A program made the position numbers and the translations under genes. From Henriciella sp. (GTDB taxonomy: Bacteria > Pseudomonadota > Alphaproteobacteria > Caulobacterales > Hyphomonadaceae): 64,000 bases of DNA. The stretch covers positions 1 through 64,000 of the forward strand of contig JABSPZ010000017.1 in NCBI GenBank assembly GCA_013213785.1. Reading direction: 5' to 3'. Under the pieces are notes generated by a model. That model worked only from the letters and a program-made list of their open reading frames with translations. It was not told the DNA's origin and did not search any database. Shown here one piece after another: positions 52,786-62,800 of this stretch. Position 1 is the stretch's first letter. Every line of letters starts with the position of its first letter.

Positions 52786-53493
52786 CTATTCGTCCTGCAG
52801 GAACTCGCCTGAGAACTCTACTGTCACTTCGTCCCCGATATTGGGAATGTAAGCGCCCATGCCGAAGTCTGACCGCATCACTTTGGTGCTGGCATCGAAA
52901 CCGATCACATCGCGCTCACCGAACCAAGGTGGGTTGGCCACGCCATTATATGTGACGTCCAGTGTCACCGGCTTGGTGACGCCGAGAAGAGTGAGGTCTC
53001 CTGTTACAGTGCCCGAGAGATCACCTGTCTTAGTCGCTGAAGTCGACACAAAAGTGATTTGTGGGAACGCATCAGAGTTCAGCCATTTTGCATCGCGGGA
53101 AACATCTTCGTTCCAGCTTCCCCACTGGCTATCGGCGTGTCCAGCTTTGTAGTCGCCAGGGTAGTTTGTCTCGACGACCGCCGGATTGATGGAGAATGTG
53201 ATCTCAGAACTTTCTGGCGCTGCTGGATCAAACGTGAGATCCGCATCGATATCAGGGAAACTGATCCGATATTGCGAAATCCCGCCACCATGCCCGACTT
53301 TCACCGTCATAAAGGCATGCGTTTTTTCGAGCGAATAGGTGGCCGCTGCCACTTCAGCTAGGAGCGGGTGTATCTCAGCCTCGACTGGAGGTGTCTCAGC
53401 CGCTTCAACAGTCGCAGTCTCGTCGCTTGCGCCGCCGCAAGCCGCCAAGACCAATGCCCCAGCACCTGCGGCAATAGACGTTCTAATCTTCAT
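52786..53493 (-). CDS. YceI-domain lipoprotein
   Basis: A 235-residue lipoprotein (lipobox LAAC, Cys19) with a YceI beta-barrel: YSLEKTHAFMTVKVGHGG, FSINPAVVETNYP, and GVANPPWFGERDVIGFDAST. The latter strings recur almost word for word in the third YceI gene upstream, showing tandem duplication. It would sit in the periplasm, membrane-anchored, carrying a polyprenyl or quinone-like lipid. Located between the b561-YceI fusion and the soluble YceI gene. Confidence 0.92.
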   Translation of the reverse strand: MKIRTSIAAGAGALVLAACGGASDETATVEAAETPPVEAEIHPLLAEVAAATYSLEKTHAFMTVKVGHGGGISQYRISFPDIDADLTFDPAAPESSEITFSINPAVVETNYPGDYKAGHADSQWGSWNEDVSRDAKWLNSDAFPQITFVSTSATKTGDLSGTVTGDLTLLGVTKPVTLDVTYNGVANPPWFGERDVIGFDASTKVMRSDFGMGAYIPNIGDEVTVEFSGEFLQDE

Positions 53494-53537
53494 CGTTCGG
53501 TTTTCCTCTTGCTTGGAAATTTATCTTTTCCTGGGTC

Positions 53538-54158
53538 CTATTCCTCGGCTTGCAGGAATTCCCCAGAAAATTCGATCGTAACTTCATCTGAAATCACGCC
53601 AGCCATCGAGGTTTGACCAAATTCTGAGCGGTTGAGGGTGGTTGTCGCGGTAAAGCCGATCACGTCGCGCTGACCGAACCAAGGTGGGTTTGCAACACCG
53701 CCATAGGACACATCAAGAGTGACAGGCTTGGTGACGCCAAGAAACGTAAGGTCGCCCGTGACTGTTCCTTCGAACTCACCGGTTTGTTCAACGTTTGTCG
53801 AAGCAAATGTGATCGCTGGAAACTCGCCAGCGTTCATGAAGCGAGGATCAGTTCCGAGCTCTTCTTCCCACTCGACCTTTTTCGCAGGGTCCGGATAGTT
53901 CGTATTCAGCGCAGCTGGATTGATTGAGACTGATAGCTGCGAATTCGCTGGTGTCTCAGCGTCAAAGACCATGTCAGCGTCAAAATCGGTAAAGTTGACC
54001 GTGTATCCGGAGATTCCATTGTGCTTCACCGTCCAGGTCAGGAAGGCGTGAGTTTTCTCAAGCTCGTACAGACCTGATGCAACGCCTTCTAGCGTTGGCG
54101 CAGCTTGCGCGGGGAGGGTGAGGGCTAATAGACCTGCTGAAACGGCAAGAGTTCGCAT
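53538..54158 (-). CDS. Secreted YceI-domain protein
   Basis: A 206-residue exported protein with signal peptide ending LPAQA. The YceI fold shows YELEKTHAFLTWTVKHNG, SINPAALNTNYPDP and GVANPPWFGQRDVIGFTATT. Unlike the neighbour, it has no lipobox, so it is a free periplasmic carrier. ATG 54158 is supported by AAGGAG; upstream codons to 54296 are not YceI-like. It is probably the first gene of the three-gene YceI operon and is divergent from the acyl-CoA dehydrogenase gene. Confidence 0.91.
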   Translation of the reverse strand: MRTLAVSAGLLALTLPAQAAPTLEGVASGLYELEKTHAFLTWTVKHNGISGYTVNFTDFDADMVFDAETPANSQLSVSINPAALNTNYPDPAKKVEWEEELGTDPRFMNAGEFPAITFASTNVEQTGEFEGTVTGDLTFLGVTKPVTLDVSYGGVANPPWFGQRDVIGFTATTTLNRSEFGQTSMAGVISDEVTIEFSGEFLQAEE

Positions 54159-54280
54159 GGGAGGCTCCTTTGAGAGTTTTCCGTGTGTACTGCGCCAAAA
54201 GGTAGCGTGGGATTTTCTATTGGCTAGTCGCAATATATGAGGGCGGGGATTATAACTCTTATGCCGGAGCCGCATGATCA

Positions 54281-56050
54281 ATGACCTATACTGCACCCGC
54301 TACAGATATCGCCTTTGCATTGACCCATTTGGCGGGCTTGTCAAAATTCGAAGGTCACCCTGAATTTGAGAGTTATGATGCTGAATTGATCGAGCCGATT
54401 CTCGACGAGGCAGGCAAGCTTGCGCGCGATGTTTTGGCGCCGCTGAACCAGGTTGGGGACAAAGCTGGCGCGCAATTGACACCAGCCGGGGTAAAGTCCG
54501 CGCCCGGCTTTGCAGACGCCTATGCCGCATTCCGTGATGGCGGTTGGATGGGACTGTCAGCGCCAGAAGAGTGGGGCGGCCAAGGCCTACCAAAAGTGCT
54601 CGGTCTAGCGGTGATGGAAATGTTCCACGGCGCGAATATGGCGTTTGCCCTGTGTCCGATGCTAAGTTTTGGCGCGATCGAAGCGCTCTTGGCCCACGGC
54701 ACAGATGAACAGAAGGCGATGTATCTGCCCAAGCTGGTGAGCGCGGAATGGACCGGCACGATGAACCTGACAGAACCGCAAGCGGGTTCTGATGTTGGCG
54801 CGCTCAAGACAAAAGCGCTTCCAAATGGCGATGGGTCCTACGCAATCTCAGGTCAGAAGATTTACATAACTTGGGGCGATCATGACGTCGCCGAGAACAT
54901 TATCCACTTGGTGTTGGCGCGCTTGCCAGATGCCCCGGAAGGTTCTCGCGGTGTCTCGCTCTTCATTGTCCCTAAGCGCATTGTGAACGCAGATGGCAGC
55001 CTCGGCGATGAGAATGGCGTCAAATGTATCGGCCTCGAAGAGAAAGTGGGCATCCATGCGTCTCCAACCTGCGTCATGGAGTATGATGGCGCGCGCGGAT
55101 GGCTTATCGGCGAGGAGAATAAAGGCCTCGCTTGCATGTTCACAATGATGAACTCGGCTCGTTTGAATGTTGGACTGGAAGGTGTCGGCGTTGGCGAAGC
55201 CGCTTGGCAGACGGCGTTTGAATACGCTCAAGAGCGGAAACAGGGCAAAGCGCCCGGTGTGTCCGGCGCAGCGCCAATTTTGCACCACGCTGATGTTCGC
55301 CGCATGCTCACCACGATGCGGGCAAAGGTCATGGCGGCGCGGGCGATCTGCTATGCGACCGGTGTTGCGGCAGACCTCGCCGAAACCGGCCAAACAGCTG
55401 AGGAGCGCGAAGAGGCGCGTCTTCGAGAAGAATTGCTCACCCCAATCGCGAAAGCATGGTCTACAGATATGGGCGTCGAAGTGGCCTCGCTTGGCGTGCA
55501 AGTGCATGGCGGCATGGGCTTTATGAACGAGACGCTCGCCGCGCAATTGTACCGAGATGCGCGCATCGCACCGATTTACGAGGGAACTAACGGCATTCAG
55601 GCGATCGATCTGGTTGGGCGCAAGCTCTCCATGGCGGATGGCGCCGCGATGACGGCGATGCTCACAGAGATAGACCAGACCGCGCGCGAGGCACGTGAGA
55701 CGAATGATCCGAACCTCGTTCAAGTCGCAGATCGATTGAGTGAGGCCAATGGCGCGCTCAAAGACGCTACAGCATGGATGACGCGCATGATGGCCGAGGA
55801 CCGCGATGTCGCTCTCGCCGGTGCGACGGCTTATCTGGCGCTTGCGGGCGATGTGATTGGCGGTCACTTCCTGACCAAGGGCGCTGTCGGTGCTCGCGCT
55901 GAGGGCGGTCAAATTCGCGGTCGTATGACGGCGCTTGCTGGCTTCTTCGCGGAAACCTCACTCGCAGCTGCGCCGGGAGCTGTCGCAAGCATCACCCAAG
56001 GCGGGCAAGCTATGCTGGCCGAGAGTGAGGCCCTATTCGGGATCGGCTAA
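54281..56050 (+). CDS. Acyl-CoA dehydrogenase, long DmdC-like type
   Basis: A 589-residue FAD enzyme that desaturates acyl-CoA thioesters. Landmarks are MNLTEPQAGSDVGALKT (about 166-182), YITWGDHD, the flavin-binding GVQVHGGMGF (about 407-416) and the catalytic Glu in IYEGTNGIQAIDLVGRK (about 433-449), plus the extra C-terminal helical domain of the longer subfamily. DmdC acts on methylmercaptopropionyl-CoA from DMSP, but this subfamily also includes ordinary medium/long-chain enzymes, so substrate is open. No dmdB or dmdD is nearby. Confidence 0.92.
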   Translation: MTYTAPATDIAFALTHLAGLSKFEGHPEFESYDAELIEPILDEAGKLARDVLAPLNQVGDKAGAQLTPAGVKSAPGFADAYAAFRDGGWMGLSAPEEWGGQGLPKVLGLAVMEMFHGANMAFALCPMLSFGAIEALLAHGTDEQKAMYLPKLVSAEWTGTMNLTEPQAGSDVGALKTKALPNGDGSYAISGQKIYITWGDHDVAENIIHLVLARLPDAPEGSRGVSLFIVPKRIVNADGSLGDENGVKCIGLEEKVGIHASPTCVMEYDGARGWLIGEENKGLACMFTMMNSARLNVGLEGVGVGEAAWQTAFEYAQERKQGKAPGVSGAAPILHHADVRRMLTTMRAKVMAARAICYATGVAADLAETGQTAEEREEARLREELLTPIAKAWSTDMGVEVASLGVQVHGGMGFMNETLAAQLYRDARIAPIYEGTNGIQAIDLVGRKLSMADGAAMTAMLTEIDQTAREARETNDPNLVQVADRLSEANGALKDATAWMTRMMAEDRDVALAGATAYLALAGDVIGGHFLTKGAVGARAEGGQIRGRMTALAGFFAETSLAAAPGAVASITQGGQAMLAESEALFGIG

Positions 56051-56063
56051 CCAGTTCGACGCG

Positions 56064-57179
56064 CTAATCAGATGAATTGTCTTCGAGCACGTGAGTCTCG
56101 AGCCATTCGATCTGTAGATCATAATACCCGTTAGTCTTTTGTCGCGAGATCATGGTCAGCATCTCTTGAAGACTGCCGGTCTCTGCGATGTTGAGATTGT
56201 GATCTGCGTCTGGAAATGCCCTTGTCGTCAATGAGGCGTCAGGATTTTTGCCAATCGTCTTCTCATAGAGTGCAAGCGTTTTACGCCAGTCGACATTGAG
56301 ATCTTTCTCACCAAAAAGCGCTAGAACATCTGCGTCGACTGCGCTGAGCGTTTGATCGAACTCGGGCACGTAAATGTAAGAGCAAAACGTGTCATCAATC
56401 CCCTCGCACGATCCGTCGGCACAAACGGTCTGCTGTGCTTCATACTGCGCACGCGTTTGCCATGGCCCTCGCATTTGAAGGAAATAGGTGTTGGCTCTCA
56501 GAGCCTCAGTTGCCTCCAAATACGCATCATAAGAAGCACCTGACCGTTGCAAGGCGCAGCCTTCCTGCCATTCCGCAGAGAGTTTTTCGGCGTCTGCAAC
56601 AGATCCGCCTTCATGCGGGAGGTTCGATAGAAGCAAGTATGGGAAATTGTCTTCGCCGACGACGCCGCTCACTGAGATCCAAAAGTCCAAATATGGGTCT
56701 TGTTGCATCGCAAGCGGAGCGATCCAGCCCGCACGACTGATCCCCCATATGCCAATTTTCTCGCTGCCGGGTGCATTCATGGTGCGCAACGCCTCAGCCG
56801 CATCAATGACTTCCTGCGCGCTCTCATAAACTGACTGATTGATGTCAAAGCTGCCTTCGCTTCGGCCTTGTCCTGGCTTGTCCCAAACGGCGGAGGCGAT
56901 TCCGATCTCTCCGAAGCGTCGCCTGAGATCTCCGTAAGACTGATTGGCGCGAACATCCGTTCCGCCATAACCGTGAACGAATAGGATCAGCGCCTTCGCG
57001 GGGCGTTTGTCGGGCGTATCGAAAATACCCGAAAGTTCGAGGTCGTTTGATTGAAATGTGAAGTCCGTGGTTTCACCCAGCTCAAAGAGGCCCGAGGGTT
57101 CATCGGAGGGGGCCGGTCCGGCACAAGCCGTCATGATGCAGGCAAGTAGAGCCGCTGCGCTAGCTTTAGCGAAATTCAT
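56064..57179 (-). CDS. Secreted alpha/beta-hydrolase lipoprotein
   Basis: A 371-residue lipoprotein (lipobox MTAC, Cys20) with an alpha/beta-hydrolase fold. The oxyanion region is LFVHGYGGTD (about 66-75), the nucleophile elbow GISRAGW (about 148-154), the acid likely in LFGEKDLNVDW and the His in PDADHNLNIAE. Paired cysteines in CADGSCEGIDDTFC suggest disulfides in the periplasm. Resembles BAAT/dienelactone-type hydrolases; substrate unknown. Preceded by GTTTACTTT, also found upstream of tetR. Confidence 0.85.
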   Translation of the reverse strand: MNFAKASAAALLACIMTACAGPAPSDEPSGLFELGETTDFTFQSNDLELSGIFDTPDKRPAKALILFVHGYGGTDVRANQSYGDLRRRFGEIGIASAVWDKPGQGRSEGSFDINQSVYESAQEVIDAAEALRTMNAPGSEKIGIWGISRAGWIAPLAMQQDPYLDFWISVSGVVGEDNFPYLLLSNLPHEGGSVADAEKLSAEWQEGCALQRSGASYDAYLEATEALRANTYFLQMRGPWQTRAQYEAQQTVCADGSCEGIDDTFCSYIYVPEFDQTLSAVDADVLALFGEKDLNVDWRKTLALYEKTIGKNPDASLTTRAFPDADHNLNIAETGSLQEMLTMISRQKTNGYYDLQIEWLETHVLEDNSSD

Positions 57180-57216
57180 GGCAAGCCTTCCTGCAAAACT
57201 GTATCAGACGTTTACT

Positions 57217-57867
57217 TTATATCGCCTGTTCAGTGGTCCAGCGCTGGATCTTCGATGTGAGGTCAGGTCTGAGGCGTTCATGCGGATTTTCCTTGGCTGT
57301 GCCGAGATAAATGTATCCAGCCACACGCTCGTGTTCAGTGAGACCTAGGAGCGTGTTTATGCCTTCGCTGAAAGCAATCCACTCCGTTAGCCAGCATCCG
57401 GCCCATCCGCTCGCATTCGCTGTTAGAAGCAGGTTATGACAAACGGCGCCGCAGGACAGTTCTTGCTCCCAGACGGGCGTTTTGTGAGTAACATCCGGCG
57501 ACGATATCACCGCGATGACAACAGGCGCCCGGGTAAAATATCCGGCAGTGTCTGCGAGCATTGTCTCGGTCGCTTCGGGATTTTCTTGCTTTTGGATCTC
57601 AACCGCGCGCTCATTAAAGTCCGCTCTGGCTTGTCCTTCGAAGACTAAAAATCGCCATGGTGCCAGTCTTCGGTGATCCGGAACCCGGGCTGCCACCGTA
57701 AGAAAGTCATTCAAGGCTTCCTGGCTAGGCCCCGGTGCGATGAGTCCGCGTTTGCTGGTCGACCGTCGCAGCGCGATCAGTTTGCGCGCTTCGGCGCTGG
57801 CTCTGGCAGGAAGCATGGAAGACCCAAGCGGCGGGGCAGGCGGGAAAATAGACGTCATCCTTCGCAC
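57217..57867 (-). CDS. Nitroreductase-family protein (YdjA-like)
   Basis: A 216-residue FMN-dependent nitroreductase. LIALRRSTSKRGLIAPGPSQEAL (about 30-52) followed by RVPDHRRLAPWRFLVFEG is the YdjA subfamily signature, and SCGAVCHNLLLTANASGWAGCWLTEW is the FMN-contact helix region. GTG 57867 is chosen because AGGAG lies eight bases before it; the ATG at 57858 has no properly spaced site. Divergent from tetR. Confidence 0.88.
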   Translation of the reverse strand: MRRMTSIFPPAPPLGSSMLPARASAEARKLIALRRSTSKRGLIAPGPSQEALNDFLTVAARVPDHRRLAPWRFLVFEGQARADFNERAVEIQKQENPEATETMLADTAGYFTRAPVVIAVISSPDVTHKTPVWEQELSCGAVCHNLLLTANASGWAGCWLTEWIAFSEGINTLLGLTEHERVAGYIYLGTAKENPHERLRPDLTSKIQRWTTEQAI

Positions 57868-57905
57868 ATAGGGGCTCCTAGGAAAAACGCCAGAAAGATT
57901 ATTTT

Positions 57906-57922
57906 AGTGAACGGTGTTTACT
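57906..57922. promoter_or_regulatory. Candidate TetR operator
   Basis: AGTGAAC, GGT, GTTTACT (57906-57922) is a pseudo-palindrome with one mismatch lying over the -35-like TTTACT (57917) of the tetR promoter; a -10-like TATCTC lies 16 bases later. It sits between divergent nitroreductase and tetR genes. The TetR protein encoded next is the likely ligand. The half-site GTTTACTTT recurs at 57210, upstream of the hydrolase lipoprotein. Confidence 0.5.
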
Positions 57923-57964
57923 TTCTGAACGCGCGTACTATCTCTCGTTCAAAGGGGCCTCTAG

Positions 57965-58624
57965 ATGACTGCAACTGTTTCCTCCCCAGCCGAACGGCGG
58001 CGTAATAAAATCCGTGCACGCATCCTCTCTGCGGCAGAACGGGTATTTGCGCGTGAAGGCGTTGAGGGCCTCTCCATTCGGCGCTTAGCGGAAAACATCG
58101 ATTACTCGCCGGCCGCGATCTACAAATACTTCAAGTCAAAAGACGAACTGATCGACGAACTGAAAGAGACGTTTTTCGAGCTCATTCTGGAGAACGTACA
58201 CCGGATTGCTGACACATCGACACCGTTCAATGAGCGCGCGCGCGACTGTGTCGCTACTTATGTCATGATCGCCGTCGAGAAGCCTTATCATTACGCTGCC
58301 GCGTTCGCAGGAGAGGCCGCAGACAATCGCGTCGCGCCGGTTGATGACGAGCCTGGATTCGAGCTGTCGAAAAAGGGCCAAGCCTTCAATGTGCTGCGCG
58401 GAATGATCGCTGAAGGGGTGGAAAACGGCGCCTTCCGATCAGAGATTGACCCCTCGCTCGCAGCGAAGTCTGTTTGGGCGTCTATGCATGGTTTGACCAT
58501 GATGATCGTCCACATCCCAAGTTTCCCAGCCCTAAAGGCAGATCAAGCGACCATGTCGCGCGAAGATTTCATTTTGTTCCACGCCGATCAGGTGATCCGT
58601 GGATTGGAGATGCACAATGAGTGA
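57965..58624 (+). CDS. TetR-family transcriptional regulator
   Basis: A 219-residue repressor. The N-terminal HTH is ILSAAERVFAREGVEGLSIRRLAENIDYSPAAIYKYFKSKDELI (about 20-63), typical TetR, with a C-terminal ligand-binding helical domain like TetR_C_33. It overlaps the efflux adaptor gene by eight bases, so it presumably regulates the tetR-MFP-RND operon and itself. Confidence 0.92.
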   Translation: MTATVSSPAERRRNKIRARILSAAERVFAREGVEGLSIRRLAENIDYSPAAIYKYFKSKDELIDELKETFFELILENVHRIADTSTPFNERARDCVATYVMIAVEKPYHYAAAFAGEAADNRVAPVDDEPGFELSKKGQAFNVLRGMIAEGVENGAFRSEIDPSLAAKSVWASMHGLTMMIVHIPSFPALKADQATMSREDFILFHADQVIRGLEMHNE

Positions 58625-59804
58625 ACACATGCAGGATTATGAAATGGCGGAGAGACAAGTCCGTCCGACGTTCGGCAAAGGCCTAATTTTCTTGTTGGTC
58701 TTGCTGGTGATTGGAGCAGTTTTGGCCTTTTTCGTGCTGCAAAACCGTTCTTCGGAAGGCCCGCTGGTTCCGACCAGTCGACCCGTACCGATCTCTGTTG
58801 AAACGGTGTCTGCAAATCTGGAGCAAGCGTTTCGCGCCGAAGAGAAGTTTACCGGCATCGTGACGCCGCGCCGAACAAGTCAGCTTGGCTTCTCTGGCGG
58901 TGGGCGTATCGCGTCTATTCGCGCTGATATCGGGGACAAAGTTGAATCTGGCCAAGTGCTGGCCTCACTCGATACGCGCAGCTTGCGCGCCCAACTCGCA
59001 TCGGCCGAAGCGGTCGTCGATGAAGCGAAAGCCGCCTTTGATTTGGCCGAAACCACAGTCGATCGCCAAATCGCGCTCCTCGAACGCGGCCATGTCTCAA
59101 GCCAGGTGGTCGACGAAGCCCGCGCGCAATCGAACACAGCCTATGCCCGTATCGCGGCGTCAAAAGCCAATGCGGATACATTGCGCGTGCAGATCGATTT
59201 AGCGCGTATCAAAGCGCCTTTCTCGGGGACAATCACCTCTCGCATGTCTGATGAAGGGGCGATCGCGAACCCAGGACAGCCATTGTTTGAACTGGTGGAA
59301 ACAGAGGTGCTTGAGGCACGGATCGGCCTAACGGCAGCGCTCGCAGACACGCTGGAAATAGGCGCTGTTTATGACCTGACATCTGATCAAGGGACGGTGC
59401 CAGCGACCCTCAGATCTGTGACCGGCGTCATCGAAGCGAGCAACCGGACGGTCGCGACTGTATTTGATATCAATGATGCGACCCTCGTCGCAGCTGGCGC
59501 TGTTGTGCGGCTCGGAATGGACCGCGAGATAAATGAGTCTGGTCTATGGCTGCCAATCTCTGCGTTAACTGAGGCGGATCGTGGGCTCTGGTCGATCTAT
59601 AAGGCCCGCCGCGATGGCGATGGCTGGCAGGCCGAACCTGGGATTGTCGAAATTCTCCACCAAGACGGTGAACGCGTCTTTGTGCGCGGATCTCTGCGCG
59701 ATGGAGACCGCGTGATTGTAGACGGGTTGCAGCGCATCGCGCCTGGGCAGCCCGTGACGCCGAACGATGTCAGTACGGTCGGCCTGGTGGCTGGGAACGG
59801 GTGA
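58617..59804 (+). CDS. RND efflux periplasmic adaptor (membrane fusion protein)
   Basis: A 395-residue HlyD/AcrA-type adaptor that links an RND pump to an outer-membrane channel. One N-terminal helix (about 21-41) is followed by a barrel-sandwich/lipoyl half (GGGRIASIRADIGDKVESGQVLASLDT), a helical hairpin (about 120-190) and LARIKAPFSGTITSRMSDEGAIANPG. ATG 58617 overlaps the TetR stop; the GTGA at its end overlaps the RND start. No TolC-like gene is in the window, so the outer-membrane channel must be encoded elsewhere. Confidence 0.93.
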   Translation: MSEHMQDYEMAERQVRPTFGKGLIFLLVLLVIGAVLAFFVLQNRSSEGPLVPTSRPVPISVETVSANLEQAFRAEEKFTGIVTPRRTSQLGFSGGGRIASIRADIGDKVESGQVLASLDTRSLRAQLASAEAVVDEAKAAFDLAETTVDRQIALLERGHVSSQVVDEARAQSNTAYARIAASKANADTLRVQIDLARIKAPFSGTITSRMSDEGAIANPGQPLFELVETEVLEARIGLTAALADTLEIGAVYDLTSDQGTVPATLRSVTGVIEASNRTVATVFDINDATLVAAGAVVRLGMDREINESGLWLPISALTEADRGLWSIYKARRDGDGWQAEPGIVEILHQDGERVFVRGSLRDGDRVIVDGLQRIAPGQPVTPNDVSTVGLVAGNG

Positions 59805-62800
59805 TCCAAATGACCACTCTGTTCTATCGCTTGCCACGCCTGACCATTTTGGCCGTGATTGTGGCCCTGATCAGTGGGTTCTTCGCGATCCTGACGCTTG
59901 GGCGGCAAGAAGACCCGACTCTGATTGAGCGCTATGGCTTTGTTCTGACGACCCTGCCGGGCGCGGACGCCGAGCGGATCGAAGCGACAATCACCGAACC
60001 TATTGAGCGCCGCCTGCTCGAGCTGCCAGAAGTTTCGGAAACCGAGTCGAGCTCCCGGGCGAATGTTTCCCAGATCTCGATTGAAATTGATGAAGGCTTG
60101 AATGCGGCTGAGGTAGACAATGCTTGGACCTTGATCCGGCAGCAAGTTCAACTGGCGGAACCGGACCTGCCGCCGGGCGCTGCCACGCCATTTGTTCGAC
60201 GCGTCTATGTCGGTGCGGCGACGATGACGGTGGCGCTGACCTGGGAAGGCGAGGGCGAACCTAGTCTAGCTGTGATGTCCCGTCTTGCGGAAGTGTTGGA
60301 AGACCGCTTCCGCGGACTGAACGCCACCGAAGAAACCGAGATTATGGGGCTTCCGGAAGAAGAAGTTCGGATCATCGCCGATCCGGAGGCTTTGGCGGCT
60401 GCTGGACTCTCCCTGAACGATGCCGCGCGATTGGTCGCCGCAGCGGATGCCAAGGCGCCAGCGGGCGAGGTGCGCGGGGATCGCAGCAATGTTGGTCTTG
60501 AGATTGGCGGTGAGTTTGACGGCGTTGCACGCATCCGTTCAATCCCTTTGGTTCAATCTGCGAACGGAACAGCGCTGCGCGTCGGGGACGTGGCGGAGGT
60601 CGTGAAAGGCATTGAAGATCCGCCAACAAAGCTCGCCTTCTCGAATGGCAAACGCGCCGTCTTCGTGACCGCATATATTTCCGCCAATCAACGTGTGGAC
60701 GTCTGGGCCAAGGCGGCGTGGCAGATGGTCGAAGAGTTTGCGGTAACCGTGCCGTCCGATATCTCTGTGACGCCCATCTTTGACCAAAGCACGTACACAG
60801 AATCGCGCCTGAATGGCCTCGCGCAAAACCTGTTGATTTCCGCGTTCCTGGTCTTTGCGGTGCTGTTCTTCGTTATGGGCTGGCGGGCCGCAATTGTGGT
60901 CGGCATGGCTTTGCCGCTGACCGTCGCCTTGGTTCTGACGCTCTTCAAGTTCTTCAACTATCCGCTGCACCAGATGTCGGTGACAGGACTGGTGATTTCG
61001 TTGGGTCTGTTGATCGATAATGCGATCGTCGTCGTCGACGAGTATGATCAGGAAAGGCTGCACGGCCACTCGGTGCTCGATTCCATTGATCGCTCGCTGA
61101 AAAAGCTGTTCGGCCCGCTTTTCGCATCGACTTTGACAACGGCCTTGGCGTTCGCGCCGATTGCCTTCATGCCAGGCGCCGCCGGCGAGTTTATCGGTAT
61201 GATTGGCACCTCGGTGGTTTTCTCGGTTATCATGTCATTTGTCATCGCGATGACGGTTATTCCTGCACTCGCAGGGATGCTGGACCGGCCCCGAAAGCCC
61301 GGTGAACGCAGCTGGTTCTGGCGCGATGGGATAAAGTTTGATGTCATTACAGACGGTTATCGCTGGAGCATTGAACGGGTTCTGCGTAATCCTGTCATAG
61401 GCCTCTTGCTGGGTATCATTCCGGTGATGATTGGCTTCTATTTGGCAGGACAATTGCCGAGCCAATTCTTCCCACAGACTGAGCGTGATCAGTTTCAGCT
61501 CGACATCACTCTGAACCCGCAAGCGACAATCTATGAAGCGCAAGATATCGCCCAGGAAGTGAATACGTTCCTGCGCGATCAGTATCCGAACATTGAAGGC
61601 ATTCATTTCGTGGTCGGTGAGCCTGGGCCGCGCGTCTATTATAACAGTTTCAACAATACGGAGGGCGTCGCTGGCTATGCCAGTGGCTTTGTCCAGCTTG
61701 GGAATAATGAAACGACCCGGATCTTGGTGAGCGACATTCAAGCCACTCTACGGCGCGAGTTCCCGCAGGCGCAAATCCTGGCGACACCATTTGAGCAAGG
61801 TCCGCCCACCCCTGCACCGATTGCATTTTATATTCGCGGTGAAAACCTGGCGGTGCTGAACGATCTTGGCAACCAGGCTCGGCAGATCTTAGCCCAAACG
61901 CCTGGCGTGACGTTCACGACGTCTCAGTTGCAGATGGGCGCACCGATTGTCACGCTCGAAGCGGATGAGACCGCTACCGCGATGTCCGGGCTTCGCCTGA
62001 CCGGGCTTGCCAGCGATATTCGTGCGGAGCTCGAAGGTGTACCAGCAGGCTCGATCCTCGAAGGCATCGAAGAGATCCCGGTCCGCGTCATTGCGCCAGA
62101 GGATCGCCGCACAGAGATTTCTGATCTTCGATCCAAGACGGTTGGCAATGCTGCGATGGGCGGGGGCACGCCGCTATCGGCATTAGGCGAGCTGAAACTA
62201 GAGCCGCAAACAGCGACCATTCGGCGCCTAGACGGGCGGCGGGTGAACCAGATCTTTGCCTATGTCGAGCCTTACGCGCTGCCAGATCCGATCAATCAGA
62301 ATTTCAAACAAGCCTTGGAGGAGTCGGGGTTCACGCTGCCACAGGGCTATGACTGGATTGAGAGTGGATCAGCCAGCAACCAGTCCGAGGCGATGGCAAA
62401 CCTCGCGAGCCTGGCCGTGCCCTTGGTTTTGGTGATGCTCGGCGCTGTCGCACTCGTGTTTAACTCCTTCCGTATGGCTTTCTTGGTCATGGGGGTTGGC
62501 TTCATGTCCATGGGGCTCGCATTTGGCGGGGTTTGGATGTTCAATCTACCGCTCGGCTTCAATGCGATTTTGGGCGGGCTAGGACTTCTCGGTATCTCGA
62601 TCAACGGGACGATTGTTGTGCTCGCGCTTCTCACAGGGAATGAGGCCGCTCGAAATGATGACATCATCGCTCAGCGCGAAGTTGTTGTTGCCGCGACCCG
62701 GCACATTGTGGCGACAACCCTGACGACGATGGGCGGGTTCGTGCCGATTATCTTGCAAGGTGATGTTTTCTGGATGCCGCTGGCGACAGGGATTGCGGGG

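Noticed and set aside
54848-55912. 354-codon minus-strand ORF antisense to the acyl-CoA dehydrogenase
   Set aside because: The plus strand encodes a full-length, motif-complete acyl-CoA dehydrogenase in the same place; the antisense frame shows no recognisable domain and arises from codon bias.
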